A DNA stretch of 64,000 bases from Turnera subulata (Eukaryota > Streptophyta > Magnoliopsida > Malpighiales > Passifloraceae): positions 19,535-83,534 of the forward strand of contig JAKUCV010002073.1 of NCBI GenBank assembly GCA_028386065.3, read 5' to 3'. Within the stretch, counting starts at the first letter, position 1. The number at the start of each line of letters is the position of its first letter. Positions 41,201 to 52,105 of this stretch are shown in pieces. The translations under genes were made by a program, and so were the position numbers. The notes under the pieces were generated by a model. It was not told where the DNA came from and did not search any database. It saw only the letters and a program-made list of their open reading frames with translations.

Positions 41201-42357
41201 TCATGGAATGATTTTCATGGCTCTCAATCTCTGCACCCACATAGGGACGCTTTTCATTGTATTTGCATGCCCAAAGAAACCAAACTCACGGCTCTTGTTC
41301 ATGCTACAAACATGTTGGAACCCGAAATGAAGAACCGCACTCAGTGCTTCAGGACATGTTATATCCTTAACTCTGGTCTGGATCAGACCATGTTTTTCCA
41401 CAATCTCTTCCCAAACTTCCTCCTTGTCCTTCATCAACCCAACCCAATCAAACTCCTCATTCTCATCATCAAATGGCACAAATTCCACACCAAAAGCCTC
41501 ACACAACACTCTCCATAAGCTCTTCCAAGTGAAAACATCACCATTAGTGCAGTTAAATGCCTGGTTTTTGGCCTTATCAGTCACAGCCGCCCATATATGT
41601 TGCTGTGCTAGCACATCAGCATCAATCATGTCACAGAAGTGCTCCCATGTGTATTTGCTTCCAGGGTACCGAAACGGCAGCCCTTGATACCTGCAAATGG
41701 TGGCATACACTGCTATGGTAAGTAACGCGTTGTAAAAGCTTCTAGNNNNNNNNNNNNNNNNNNNNNNNTGGAGGAACCCACTATAATGGATGATCTATGC
41801 ACAGAATATGTGACAGAAGGCGAGTAGGATGCAACCAAGTCCTCTAGAGCATAGTAAAAGTTGGGGTAGGGAAGCCTTTGCATGTCTTCTCTGAATGGTG
41901 GCTCATGAGAGACAAGTTGGCCTGCAAGTGTAGGATCAAATATTGGACCCATGTAGTGTTTGGTGCCAGTTTGCAAAGTGATGTGCCTGAGAGGCGAGGT
42001 AGGATCAGATTTGAGCGTTTCGAGTACATTGGTTAGCATGGTAGCATTTGAGGTGATGTTTTCTTGCTCGTTTACGCCAACTTGGATGGCTACCCAGAAG
42101 ACATGGGTGACTTGGGAAGCTAAAGGTGCTAGTTTCTTTGTTGTGTCGTTGGGGTCCAATGCATCTGCAGATACAAAGCCATCTAGTAAAGCGGAGGGGA
42201 ACCAGGCAGGCAATGGACGCCTAGCCATTCCATAAACTTTCCAGGGGCTGCCTGGGGCAATAGGCTTCTTTAGACCTTCCGCCAAGCTCAAGCCTGCCAT
42301 GCCCGTGACACCCACGATAAGGGCAACTGATGTGTGTGGGTTTTCTTGATCAGCCAT
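41201..42357 (-). CDS. PRISE-family enone reductase, copy F, interrupted by an assembly gap
   Basis: The ATG at 42357 (MADQENPHTSVALIVG) and the stop at 41201-41203 frame a gene split by 23 N at 41746-41768. The bases on either side (CTTCTAG and TGGAGGAACC) abut exactly as in copy E. Without the N the length is 1134 bp, an unbroken 377-aa frame. The gap therefore probably replaces no real sequence and the gene is intact. All motifs are present: GVTGMAG, YGMARR, THVFWVA, LQTGTKHYMGP, NFYYALED, YSVHRSSIIVGSS. It shares TMKSVPMWVQRL with copy E. A TATA box is visible upstream. Function as for the family; substrate unknown. Confidence 0.88.
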
Positions 42358-42419
42358 AATGCCTCTGTGTTTGGAGAAGGTAGAGAAGGAGATATGGAAT
42401 TAGGATAGCTCATAATGGC

Positions 42420-42429
42420 TATTTATATA
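42420..42429 (-). promoter_or_regulatory. TATA box of PRISE copy F
   Basis: The minus strand reads TATATAAATA, 63 bp upstream of the start codon. This would give a leader of about 30-35 bases. Confidence 0.6.
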
Positions 42430-42874
42430 CAAGCAAAGATAGGTTCACGGTGCATGATTAATTATAAAACATATATAGTTCTCCTTCTCATTTCTGTGTT
42501 AGTTAGTTCAACCCCACCAAATTAAACCTACGATGAATATATATACACCTGAGGGCCAAGTTGCTGTGGAGAAAAGGAGGGTGAAATGATTGTATATGTG
42601 TACTCATGTTTCTGCGTCAAATCAACAAAGATTTTCAGGATTTCCTTAGTCAATCGTTTGCTGAAATTTAATGGCTATATACTTAGCCGCCATGACATTT
42701 TCCATGGCATGATGATTAATTTATTTACATGGTGAAAACAGAGAGAAAATGGTATTGGTTGGACGGTGACGCGCCATATGCGGGGGAGGAGATTAAACGA
42801 TTTTGGCATTTGGACAACTTTGAAGGAAAAGTATAAAGTACGCACAATAAAAATACATAATTTCATTTGGAATG

Positions 42875-42915
42875 AATATTACCTAAATTATTCTAAAAAA
42901 AATATTACCTAAATT
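42875..42915 (+). repeat. Micro-insertion with 15-bp direct repeats
   Basis: AATATTACCTAAATT at 42875-42889 and 42901-42915 flanks an 11-bp insert, ATTCT plus A6. Confidence 0.55.
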
Positions 42916-43022
42916 CATTTACCAATCCCGTGAGTGCATTTCCCCTACTTATATTCTACGTGTGTGTTTTGTTTCTTCTCTTAAACAAGGAGGATTACTG
43001 CATTACAACTTCCCATTTGCAT

Positions 43023-43070
43023 ATTAAGGACATGTTTTTTTTTTTTGATGCTAAATTAAGGACATGTTTT
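43023..43070 (-). repeat. Micro retro-insertion with 16-bp direct repeats
   Basis: ATTAAGGACATGTTTT at 43023-43038 and 43055-43070 flanks a 16-bp insert, T8 then GATGCTAA. On the minus strand it ends GCATC plus poly(A), like the LINE at 43661, whose tail is TTTCATC plus poly(A). Confidence 0.65.
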
Positions 43071-43660
43071 ATATGTGAAAAAGGGACTATCACAGCTGTG
43101 TGGGGAAAACATTAGGAAAGAACTCCCATATATAGAGTGTTCCCGGCCGGTTGAGAAGCTTATTTTGAGAGGTTCCATTTATAGATAAAAGAAATTAGTT
43201 TATGGACCATCTTTAAAGTCTTCAGTCTAGGCATCGAGCCAGGATGTGACCATTTTTCCCCCCCTTGAATTAGCTTATTTTGAGAGGTTTAATTAGAGAG
43301 CAGCTGTGTTTCCTAATTTGTGATTTATTTTGAATGAAGTCTCTTTCTCGGTTAGTTAAGGAAAAGGCACCCATGGATTCGGCTCCCGTGATTTAAGGAT
43401 TTCCATTGAGAAGTTTATATATGTATACCACTACCGTTCTACGTAATGACTTCTTTTAATTATTATAACATGACACTACCATCTAAAGTTCTTTGTAAAG
43501 ATTTTGAACGAAGCTGTCTCTTTCAAAATTTTCATTTCCTTATATCATCAGCCATCTACTATCAATTGTGTATTTTCAATCTCTTAGTCTCTTTTTTTCA
43601 CCAAAATAAAAATAAATTTTTTCCTGATGTTCATTGACGCTGCAAAACTCGAGATCCTGC

Positions 43661-46600
43661 TTTTTTTTTTTTTTTTGATGAAACGAAGTTTTATTAACAA
43701 ACAACCAGATGGTTTGGGTAAGGTTAGTCATTTAAAAGGTGACCAACACCTACACCGCTGCAACTGATAACACTACAACAAGCCTCCAACGTTACAAGAA
43801 TATGGCTTAAACTATGACTGATTTACATCTAGGACCGTGCCATGCCAAAATACTTTCTGCGTGAATGAGCATAGCTGGCAGGTCATATGGAAAACTAGTT
43901 TGCGTTGCTTTAAACCACACCGAAGCCCTGAATAACACCACTTCAAACGCCTTGCTCCAATCCACCTCCTTAGACTCAAAGACTAATTTGTTTCTCATCA
44001 ACCATATAGACCAAATAACAATGTAAAATATTACCATCCAAGGAGCTCTGGCCATACACTGGTTCGCCAACCCCATCCAGTGGAAAAACAACTCCTCTAC
44101 CGATTGAGGTGCACACCAAGATACCCCCACCACATGCATATTTTGTTCCATAACTTCCACACAAATCTACAATGAACAAATAGATGGTTACGGGTCTCTA
44201 CCTTATCAGCACAGAAAGCGCACATAGCATTTTCACTTGGTATAATATTGTTTCGAAGAAGAAGGGATCTAACAGCAACCCCATCATTGAAAACCATCCA
44301 CAAGAAGCATTCTACCTTGTACGGAACATAGCCCAACCATACCCACGGCTTGCCACCACAAGAATACCTACCCTTACACACCATATCATACCCCGATTTA
44401 ATTAAGTAACTCCCTGAGGAGTCCTCCATCCATCTCCATCCATCCGACACACTGTCCCTAAGAACCATATTCTCCATATTACTTCTTAACTGTTCCAGCT
44501 CCTCTACTTCCCAAGAAAAAAGATTTCTCCTCCAGTTGAAGTTCCACATAGCATAGCCATTAACAAACTGCATCACCTCCGATACCGGTGCGAATTGGCT
44601 GTTGGATATGGAAAATAATCTTGGAAAAGACTCCATTAGTACTCCCCCTGATAGCCACCTATCTGTCCAGAACCTGCACGATTTTCCATCCTTCACATCT
44701 CTCAGAATTCTATGTTCGAAACTCCCCGCCGTTCCCACTGAACTATCACCAGATGAGACAATGTTTCTCCACATAGGGGAAGAAAATCTTTCAGAAAAAA
44801 CTGGCCAAGAGGAAGCTGATGGGCACCTGCAAACAGAAATGACGATTCGAACCCATACTGGTGCCTCTCTAAGTTGAGGTTCAAAACAAATATACCTCCA
44901 CATCCATTTAAATAGTAAGCACTGTTTTTTCAATAGGATGTCTTCAATACCCAGCCCACCATATATTTTTGGTCTAGCAATCTTCTTCCAAGCAACTAAA
45001 CACATCTTTCTCTTCTCTTCACAGCCCCCCCACAGAAAATTCCTCTGTAATCTCACAATCTTCTTAGCCACACCACTAGGGATCTTATACACAGATAAAT
45101 AATAAACAGGCAAATTATTGAGCACTGCCCGAATGAGAGTCACCTTCCCCCCTAATGACAAAAATTTGCACTTCCAGGAGGCAAGCCTATTTTTTATCCT
45201 TGAAATCACAGGATCCCATGCCTTAATTCTAGACATATTTGCACCAATAGAGAGCCCAAGATATGGTAGAGGCAAATTATCAATTTTACATAGCAACCGA
45301 TCAGCAAACACCTGCATTCTCTGGGAAGAAATATTGATGCCTACTAAGCTGCTCTTGTGAAAATTTATGCTTAATCCAGACAAGTTCTCAAAACATCTCA
45401 AGCATCTTTTCAAATTAGTCAAGGAATTCATATCATCCGGACAGAAGAAGAGAGTATCATCCGCGAATTGCAATAAGGATGCTGCGACCTCATTAACCCG
45501 GATCTCCTGTATCAATTCTTTGCTGAAGGCTTGATTAATCAAACAATTCAATCCTTCTGCCACTATATTAAACAAGAATGGTGATAATGGGTCACCTTGT
45601 TTCAGCCCACGACAAGCTACGAACTCCTCCGTTGGACTCCCGTTCACTAACACCGCCAATTTGGGGAAACTGATACACCCCCATATCCACTTCCTCCATC
45701 TCTCCCCAAATCCCATAGCATGCATTAGGTCCATGAGAAAATCCCAAGATACTATATCGTATGCTTTTCTGAAATCAATCTTCCATATCACAGCTTTTCT
45801 ATTACTCTTTCTTATATGGTGGACAGTCTCCGAAGCCGATAGAAAACAATCCATTATTTGCCTCCCTCCAATAAAGGCGTGCTGGTTAGGACTTATCACC
45901 TCCTGCATAACCGGCTTCAGTCTCCTCGCTAACATCTTGGCAACTATCTTATATATGCCATGAATAAGACATATTGGTCTAAATTCATCAAACCCAGAGG
46001 CATCCGAAGATTTAGGAATTAGACAGAGAAACCCACAGTTAACGCCTTTGGGGAGTTTTCCGGTCCGACAAAAGTCATTAATAAGATCCAATAAGTCCTC
46101 TTTAATCAATTCCCAGGCCCGTTTATAGAATCTGAAATTAAAACCATCCGGACCCGGTGCCTTATTGCCATCAATTTCCCAAATAGTCTCCTTTATTTCC
46201 TCCAAATTAAATGGCATTTCCAACCGATCCACAAGGTCCTCAGGAACCCTTTTCACAGGAATTTCTCCCCATTTGAATCTCGCTTCAGAGTTGGGCCTGT
46301 ATATATTTGCGAAGAAGTCTCTGGCTGCACTTTTCACCTCATTAGGATCATCCAAAATTCTGCTCCCTTCCACCACCTTTCTAATTGAATTTCTTCTACC
46401 TCTGTTACACGCACTCAAGTGAAAAAATCATGTATTCTTATCTCCCAATCTTAGCCAATTAACCCTCGACTTTTGCCTCCATAGACACTCCTGCTGACGT
46501 TTTCTCCTCGCAAGCTCAGCCTTGTAAGCCCTCAATACACTTTTTTCTGTATCAACCAAAACCCTTCTATCTGTTATTCTGTCAATACCATCAATTTTCT

Positions 46601-47395
46601 CTTCTAGCTCCTTGATCCCCTCTTCAATGTTCCCAAAACACTCTCGATTCCAGATTTTGAGTGCCTTCCTCATCGATCCTAATTTCTTCAATAAATTGAA
46701 TCTCCCTGGAAACTGACTACATGCATCATCCCACATCCTCTTCAACACCATATCAAAGTCATACTGTCCAGCCAACAATTCAAAAATTTAAATGGTCTTG
46801 CACCCCAGTTCAGATTATCCTGTGCAAGGACAATCGGGCAGTGATCCGAGCTTCCTTTAGGTTCTGCCCATAGTCTAATAGAAGGAAAAAGGGCGAACCA
46901 AGATGGATCAAAAAAAGCTCTGTCAATCCTACTTGCAGCTAGAGAGTTTCCCCAGGTGAAAGCACGCCCTTGGAGTTCCACTTCGCATAATTCAGCCTCT
47001 GAAATAAATTCTGCCAAAGCCTGGGTACCTCTGGCACAAATTCTCCCGCTTAATCTATCCCTACTATCTAACACCTCATTAAAATCGCCAATTACTACCC
47101 AGGGGACAAAGGAGGCCCTTATTAAGGGAAGAATCTCTTTCCATAGTTTGATTCTATCATCAACATCCCAGGACCATAAATGCCGCAAACACCAATCTCA
47201 ATTCCACCCTTCACCACCCCCTCCACCATTATCCAACTTCTACCACATGCTCTTCTGGAGACCTTGATATAATTCTCATCCCACAACAACACCATCCCTC
47301 CCGAATTCCCTACCGCATCCACATTAACAAAATCAAAAGAGCCGCCCCTCCAAATTCTGCTGGGTATATATTGCCTTTCTGGGTTTCAAGCGTCC
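43661..47395 (-). mobile_element. L1-type LINE, 5'-truncated and degenerate
   Basis: Reading on the minus strand, the element starts inside the endonuclease domain (near ETQKGN, about 47395). It continues through endonuclease sequence (GSSDHCPIVL, about 46840), the linker, reverse transcriptase and a zf-RVT-type Cys/His region, and ends in 16 A (plus-strand T16 at 43661-43676) after CTTCGTTTCATC. Damage seen: frameshifts near 47175, 46775 and 44105 and an in-frame TGA at 46428-46430, where NTxFFH is expected. The 5' truncation and the tail are normal for LINE integration. No flanking target duplication was found by eye. Not autonomous. Confidence 0.88.
44097..46418 (-). pseudogene. LINE reverse transcriptase fragment
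   Basis: A 773-codon open stretch within the LINE. It shows non-LTR reverse transcriptase blocks in order: KAPGPDGFNFRFYKRAW, GFLCLIPK, FRPICLIHGIYKIVAKMLARRL, GRQIMDCFLSA, KIDFRKAYD, GLKQGDPLSPFLFNIVAEGL, the catalytic LLQFADDT, then HKSSLVGIN and YLGLSIG. The C-terminal zf-RVT region (CAFCADKVETRNHLFVHC) runs to a frameshift near 44105; the rest continues in 43807-44160 in another frame. The start given is only the first Met of the open stretch, since the true ORF began upstream of the nonsense codon at 46428. Confidence 0.85.
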
Positions 47396-47461
47396 GTGGG
47401 TATTAATAAACTGACAATATATATATAATGACACTAATAGTTGCCCTGATATTTCATGAAC

Positions 47462-47505
47462 AAGATTCTAAGTTGTTTTATTAAAAAACAATAAGATTCT
47501 AAGTT
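47462..47505 (+). repeat. Micro-insertion with 13-bp direct repeats
   Basis: AAGATTCTAAGTT at 47462-47474 and 47493-47505 flanks an 18-bp insert (GTTTTATTAAAAAACAAT). The tail is less purely poly(A) than in the other cases. Confidence 0.45.
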
Positions 47506-48149
47506 CTATTCATACTTTATCCATGAAATATAACAATACTAAAAGGAACGCCCTGGCCTAATATATAGTAATCAACACCCCAAATTTTTAAAATTTTGCC
47601 TGCCGGATACAGAAAAGAAACAAAGAAAAAATGAGGCCGAGACAACTTGCAAGACTTCCATTCAATGGGCTTGCGATTTAAAAAGCAGTCTTACCGCACC
47701 TTCTCGCTGCTTTGTCCAGTCACTAAACTGGGCTAATTTTTCTTAAAGAGAGAAATCCGATACTTTGGGTGCTGAAAATTCGTTTCTCAAGATAATATTT
47801 TATTGCTAATGTAAATTAATACAGGCGGCCTTGATAATATTATTTTTGTCTCCGAGGAAAACATTTCATGAAGTTTTAACTACCCCAAATATTACCTTCA
47901 AAAAAAAAAAAAATAAACACTATCAATGATTTTAAATTTTTAATATTAGGCTGTAGTCATCAGTAGTCGAAGATGTTAAATTAAGAAACGATTTCTCCAA
48001 GGAATTCATATCCTAGTCCGGCAACACTATGCTAGACTCAACAAAATGAGAATCAGCCTAATTATGTTGACCTTAATGGTAAGCTATTTAATTTTCTTAA
48101 TCAAACGGGTCTCTAATTTAAGCCCGGGCATTAGATATATATAACTCGT

Positions 48150-48385
48150 CCCGAGCTCATGCCTACCATGCCCGTGCTACGTACCCTCAATAAGGACAAT
48201 TGCTACGGACAATATATCTAATTCGTAATTTTTCCTTCGTCATATGCTAACCTAACGCCTTTAATCCACAAGGGGGCCAAATATAGTATTCACATTCTTG
48301 GCCTTTGACCCCTTCTACTTGGTCCTCGGCTAAATTTCTCCTTTGAAAATGAATTGTCAAGTATTGACTATATTTAGCTGCCCCA
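48150..48385 (-). pseudogene. Relic of a further PRISE copy (5' end and promoter)
   Basis: GAGCTCATGCCTACCATGCC, followed by CGTG and then CCTCAATAAGGACAATTGC, parallels the first codons of the PRISE genes (reverse strand, VALIVGVTGMVGLSL), with frameshifts. Farther right, CATTCTTGGCCTTTGA and GGCTAAATTTCTCCTTTGAAA parallel the copy H promoter (about 58655-58715, GGCTAAATTTCTTCTTTGAAA). Only the 5' edge remains; the body is gone. Confidence 0.65.
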
Positions 48386-48744
48386 GTAACCTTCTTAATT
48401 AATTGTAAACTGAATTATCAATTTCCATTTTTATATTTTGATATTAGTCACCATTAGCTAAATTAACCCCTGCTTCATGCATGATGGAGAACAATAATAC
48501 GACGAAGAATGCAGTCTCGTTATTATATCGTCAATGAATCAGAGATATAGCTCCTGATCGATCGCAGAGGGTTTGGGAAGTGATCTTTATAAGCTCATAC
48601 GTGAATTGAGAAATGTTGATATGTTGAACATCAGATCGATCACTTCTAAACTCAATTCGATATTAATTACTTATTATTACAATTCAAAATATATAAAACT
48701 TACCCACCACTAAAAGAAATGGCATACTTAATTAGTTTGCATTT

Positions 48745-48794
48745 AAGTTATCTGTATTATGATCTACCCTCAAAAAAAAAAGTTATCTTTATTA
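48745..48794 (+). repeat. Micro retro-insertion with 15-bp direct repeats (one mismatch)
   Basis: AAGTTATCTGTATTA at 48745-48759 and AAGTTATCTTTATTA at 48780-48794 flank a 20-bp insert, TGATCTACCCTC plus A8. Confidence 0.55.
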
Positions 48795-49377
48795 ACATAT
48801 ATACGTTGTTTTTGAATTCGTTTTTTGTATCAAGGGTCATATTTGACATAAGCAGTAAATATTATCATATGAATTCGTTTTTGTATCAAGGGTCATATTT
48901 AGCAAAAGCAATAAACTCATCATGATTATCATACGAACACAACTTCGATCTGCTCCCCTAGCAAACGGCTGCAAAGTATACGGCCTTTTCCAAGTTAGTC
49001 AACAAACCAAAACCAGTACGTTATAGTAATATTAGGGATTAAGTGGAATTTTGGTCCCTGTACTCCCCTTGATTTTGAAATCTTAGCATCGTACTGATTT
49101 TTGATGGATTTTGGTCCTCATACTCCCTTGAATATTTGGTTTTTGGTACTTCCGGCAGCCGGGGCGCCGCCGGAGACACGTGTCACCCTCCTATTCGTAC
49201 AAGTAACTCTCGGGCCCCACAGTACCGGGTCGTCCTGGGCATGACCCGAATCTGTTAGAAAAATAGCCCGCTCCTATGTGAAATGGGTCTAAACTCGATC
49301 CAAACAACCAAATTCTTCTTTTCCCCCAATTTCTATCCTTGGAACGAATTAGCATAACCAACAAACTCACAACCCTC

Positions 49378-49415
49378 GTCCATTATGACCTTTAAAAAAG
49401 TCCATTATGACCTTT
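49378..49415 (+). repeat. A6 micro-insertion with 16-bp direct repeats, inside the MULE
   Basis: GTCCATTATGACCTTT at 49378-49393 and 49400-49415 is separated by only six A. Either a tail-only target-primed insertion or a simple tandem duplication. Confidence 0.45.
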
Positions 49416-50280
49416 TATCATCGTCATCCATTTACAATCTTCTTCATACATCTCAGTCACAACATGCAATGTCATTTCAAAGATAAAAAAGGCGAAGGCA
49501 AGACCTACCTGATACCATTGAGAGGATGCTCGTACACAGTGTTCGACACCCGCTGAGACACTTCTCCCTCGGTCGCTTCCTCTCACTTCCTCCCCGCTCG
49601 CCTCTTGACACTTCCTCCCTTGGTCGAGGAGTGTCACCAAAATGAATTAGGGCTTCAATGGGGTTTCGGGTTCCAGCACGAATTGGGGCTCTTTTCCGAA
49701 TTAGGGTTTCGAATCGATTTGGGGGTTGTAATTGATTTAGGGTTTTCAACTAATTTCGGGGTTGCAATCGATACAAAGGTTCGAAGTAAGTTAGGGGTTA
49801 CAGGGTTCCAAAACGATTTGGTCATTCAACAACTTCTTCGTCTACATCGTGTTTGGTTTTGTGATTGGAGGATTCTGCTTTCAACTCGCGATTGGGTTTC
49901 AAATCGTCCGATCAAAGATTTACCCAAAATCGCGTGTTTTGATTTGATGTTTTAGGGTTGGGGCGAAAAAAACAAATGAGGGGGAGTGAGGTATTTTTAA
50001 TTTGGGGTTTTAATTATCCGGAAAATTGGGTGGGGGATTTGTTTTAGGCATTGAGAGAAATTAGGAGAAAAGAGGAATTTGGTTGTTTGGATCGAGTTTA
50101 GACCCGTTCCACATAGGAGCGGGCTATTTTTCTAACAGATTCGGGTCATGCCCAGGACGACCCGGTACTGTGGGGCCCGCGAGTTAACTTGTACGAATAG
50201 GAGGGTGACACGTGTCTCCGGCGGCGCCCCGGCTGCCGGAAGTACCAAAAACCAAATATTCAAGGGAGTATGAGGACCAA

Positions 50281-50400
50281 AATCCATCAAAAATTAGTAC
50301 GATGCTAAGATTTCAAAATCGAGGGGAGTACAGGGACCAAAATCCATCAAAAATTAGTACGATGCTAAGATTTCAAAATCGAGGGGAGTACAGGGACCAA
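50281..50400. repeat. Perfect 60-bp tandem duplication in the right MULE terminal repeat
   Basis: 50281-50340 and 50341-50400 are identical at every base. The left terminal repeat has one copy only, which makes the two ends unequal in length. Confidence 0.95.
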
Positions 50401-50718
50401 AATTCCACTTAATCCGTAATATTAGTCTTTAGCATTTAAAAAAAGTACGTCATACTACACAGGATGTTTTGGCCATTTGGCAATTGGCATGTGATCTTCA
50501 ACTTGCATGTTCTTTTGACGCCCAACTTCTGATTTTTGGAACCGGATGCACTTGCAGCCAGGAATTCCGCTGGTCATTAATTATGGGTCAAAGAATTTAG
50601 CTAGCTGCCAGGAAGAGAAGGATCAACAACTTTAGAAATTTTGTGAGACCAGCAATTGCGTTTGGTTCCGCGAAACCACTACTTAACAAAGATTTTTCAG
50701 CATTTCCACAGTCAATAT

Positions 50719-51396
50719 TGTTTGAACAGAACTCCTTCCTCCTGCACTGGTACACTGTTCTTGCACTGTTTGGTGATGTGGAGTAGACAAGGCTGTGAAT
50801 ATAATAACTGCAGATGCTTCAAGGCGTGCTGCTAATGCCACTTTCCTTAAGACAATATTTGCCACCACCACTTTCTCTAAAGTCGGTATGCAACGGTGTC
50901 TTGCAAATTTGCCTCGGAGATACAATGAAGCCCCTGGTTGGAGATGTCTTGCATAAACACCACAACCCTTGATCACTTCCCAAATATAGGCAGAATATCT
51001 ATTTTATATGGTAACTTCTGCAGTAGTATACCATATAAAAGGCAAAGTATTTTTATTTTGTGGGAGAAATTTGATAGATAAGAAAAAAGGGATAGTAAGT
51101 AAATTAGTTGGAGAAAAAGAGGGAAACTAAAGCACAATTTATTTGTACGTTTGGATGCTTTCTGATTTCTGGAAATGAGAATGAGTGGCCTATTTATAAG
51201 CCTTCATGTATCTTTTCCAAAAGACACATTTAATCCAAAAGTTACAGCCATTAAATTCAAACTTAAATTTGTATCTTTTCCAAAAGACACAATACAAAAG
51301 GATGTAACTATTATTTTTAAACTCATTTCCAGTAGATACCTTTTACACCAAAAGGTACAAATATAATTCCTCTTATATTATAAAAATCCTCCAACA
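50719..51396 (-). repeat. 3' LTR of the copia element
   Basis: 678 bp, TG...CA termini, near-identical to 55852-56530. It is adjacent to the polypurine tract at 51397-51411 (read on the minus strand). Confidence 0.93.
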
Positions 51397-52105
51397 TTCC
51401 CCCACCATTTTTATAATACCTTGCAATTCGATAGTTCTGGAAATCTTATGCATAAATGAAAATGTCGGTGAGACTTGAATTTTCACTTAGTGAATCATGT
51501 ATCGCCAATCGGAATTGTCAGTAGACTATGCTTTGAACTAACATCTTCCATGTTGACTGGTTGGACCACATATCCACACACAAGATTTCTCATCCAGAAA
51601 TATGATCTTTATAGCCGACACGTTAAAGGTCTTGTGTCTTGTATCTGTTCATGAGTGCTGTTAAAGTTCAAGCCATAAAACTCCTAGAAGCGGCCACACT
51701 TCCACTCACATAGGTAGTCTCTATATTCTTAGTGTTCCCGTTATAAACACTTTCACAAATACATGCCATAGAGATCTATTAAGAGCATAAGCTCACCCTT
51801 TCTTTTGTCCTAACGGGTACCAAGCACTCTTACCTTGGGATGGAATATTCAAGTGAGTGCTTGCCAGTCATCTTAATAGTGTACTTTGACTCATTGAACT
51901 CAAGATTTGATGTTTTATCAAACGTTGAGTCGAGGTTCCACTATTGGCGACTCAATAAAATTGGCTTGAGACCCATCCCATTTGAGGTCTTACTTACCTT
52001 ATCTCTGGTAAGTCCTTTTGTAAAAGCATCTGCCAAGTTTTGTTGTGACCTCACAAAATCAATGGTGATCACCGCATTCCTTTAATTCTTGTACATAGCT
52101 ATGTC

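Larger units (their letters stand above)
36740..42400 (-). repeat. Tandem duplication, period about 3.4 kb, carrying PRISE copies E and F
   Basis: Unit 1 runs from about 36740 to 39000 and unit 2 from about 40080 to 42400. Spacer blocks repeat in order: GAGTGCATTGCCTAATTC, AAGAGGAACATGCTTAAGAG, AAGAGGTGTTCG, TTTTAGAATCGGAATC, ACGCAAAACAGCAAAAATAC and GAAAAAGACATTC. The stop codons of E and F are 3440 bp apart. Unit 1 additionally has the 37571-37587 insert and unit 2 the 40304-40429 insert. Confidence 0.85.
42358..43660. other. Copy F promoter and spacer up to the LINE
   Basis: No gene recognised. The block at about 42905-43170 (GTGAGTGCATT, then GTGTTCCCGGCCGGTTGAGA) matches 56730-56945 upstream of the LTR-element junction. 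The two sides of the mobile-element island are therefore copies of one duplicated spacer. Confidence 0.5.
47396..49025. other. Spacer with a decayed PRISE relic
   Basis: AT-rich, without an open gene. It contains two micro-insertions (47462-47505, 48745-48794) and the relic at 48150-48385. The rest is unassigned. Confidence 0.45.
49036..50415. mobile_element. Non-autonomous Mutator-like element with long terminal inverted repeats
   Basis: A 10-bp target duplication, GTAATATTAG, is at 49026-49035 and 50416-50425. The terminal inverted repeats begin GGATTAAGTGG and end CCACTTAATCC. They extend about 300 bp (left 49036-49333; right about 50059-50415), matching through the GCCCGCTCCTATGTG and AACAACCAAATTC blocks. 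The interior (about 725 bp) encodes no transposase. A plus-strand frame of 116 codons (49605-49955) with LG/DLGF-like repetition has no known match. The 9-11 bp duplication and long inverted repeats are diagnostic of MULEs. Confidence 0.88.

Noticed and set aside
49605..49955. 116-aa frame with LG/DLG-like repetition inside the MULE
   Set aside because: The repetition follows GATTTAGGG-like DNA repeats; no domain or splice context supports a gene.
50683..50976. 97-aa minus-strand frame
   Set aside because: It is LTR sequence, identical in kind to the LTR part of the polyprotein frame at 55852-56110.
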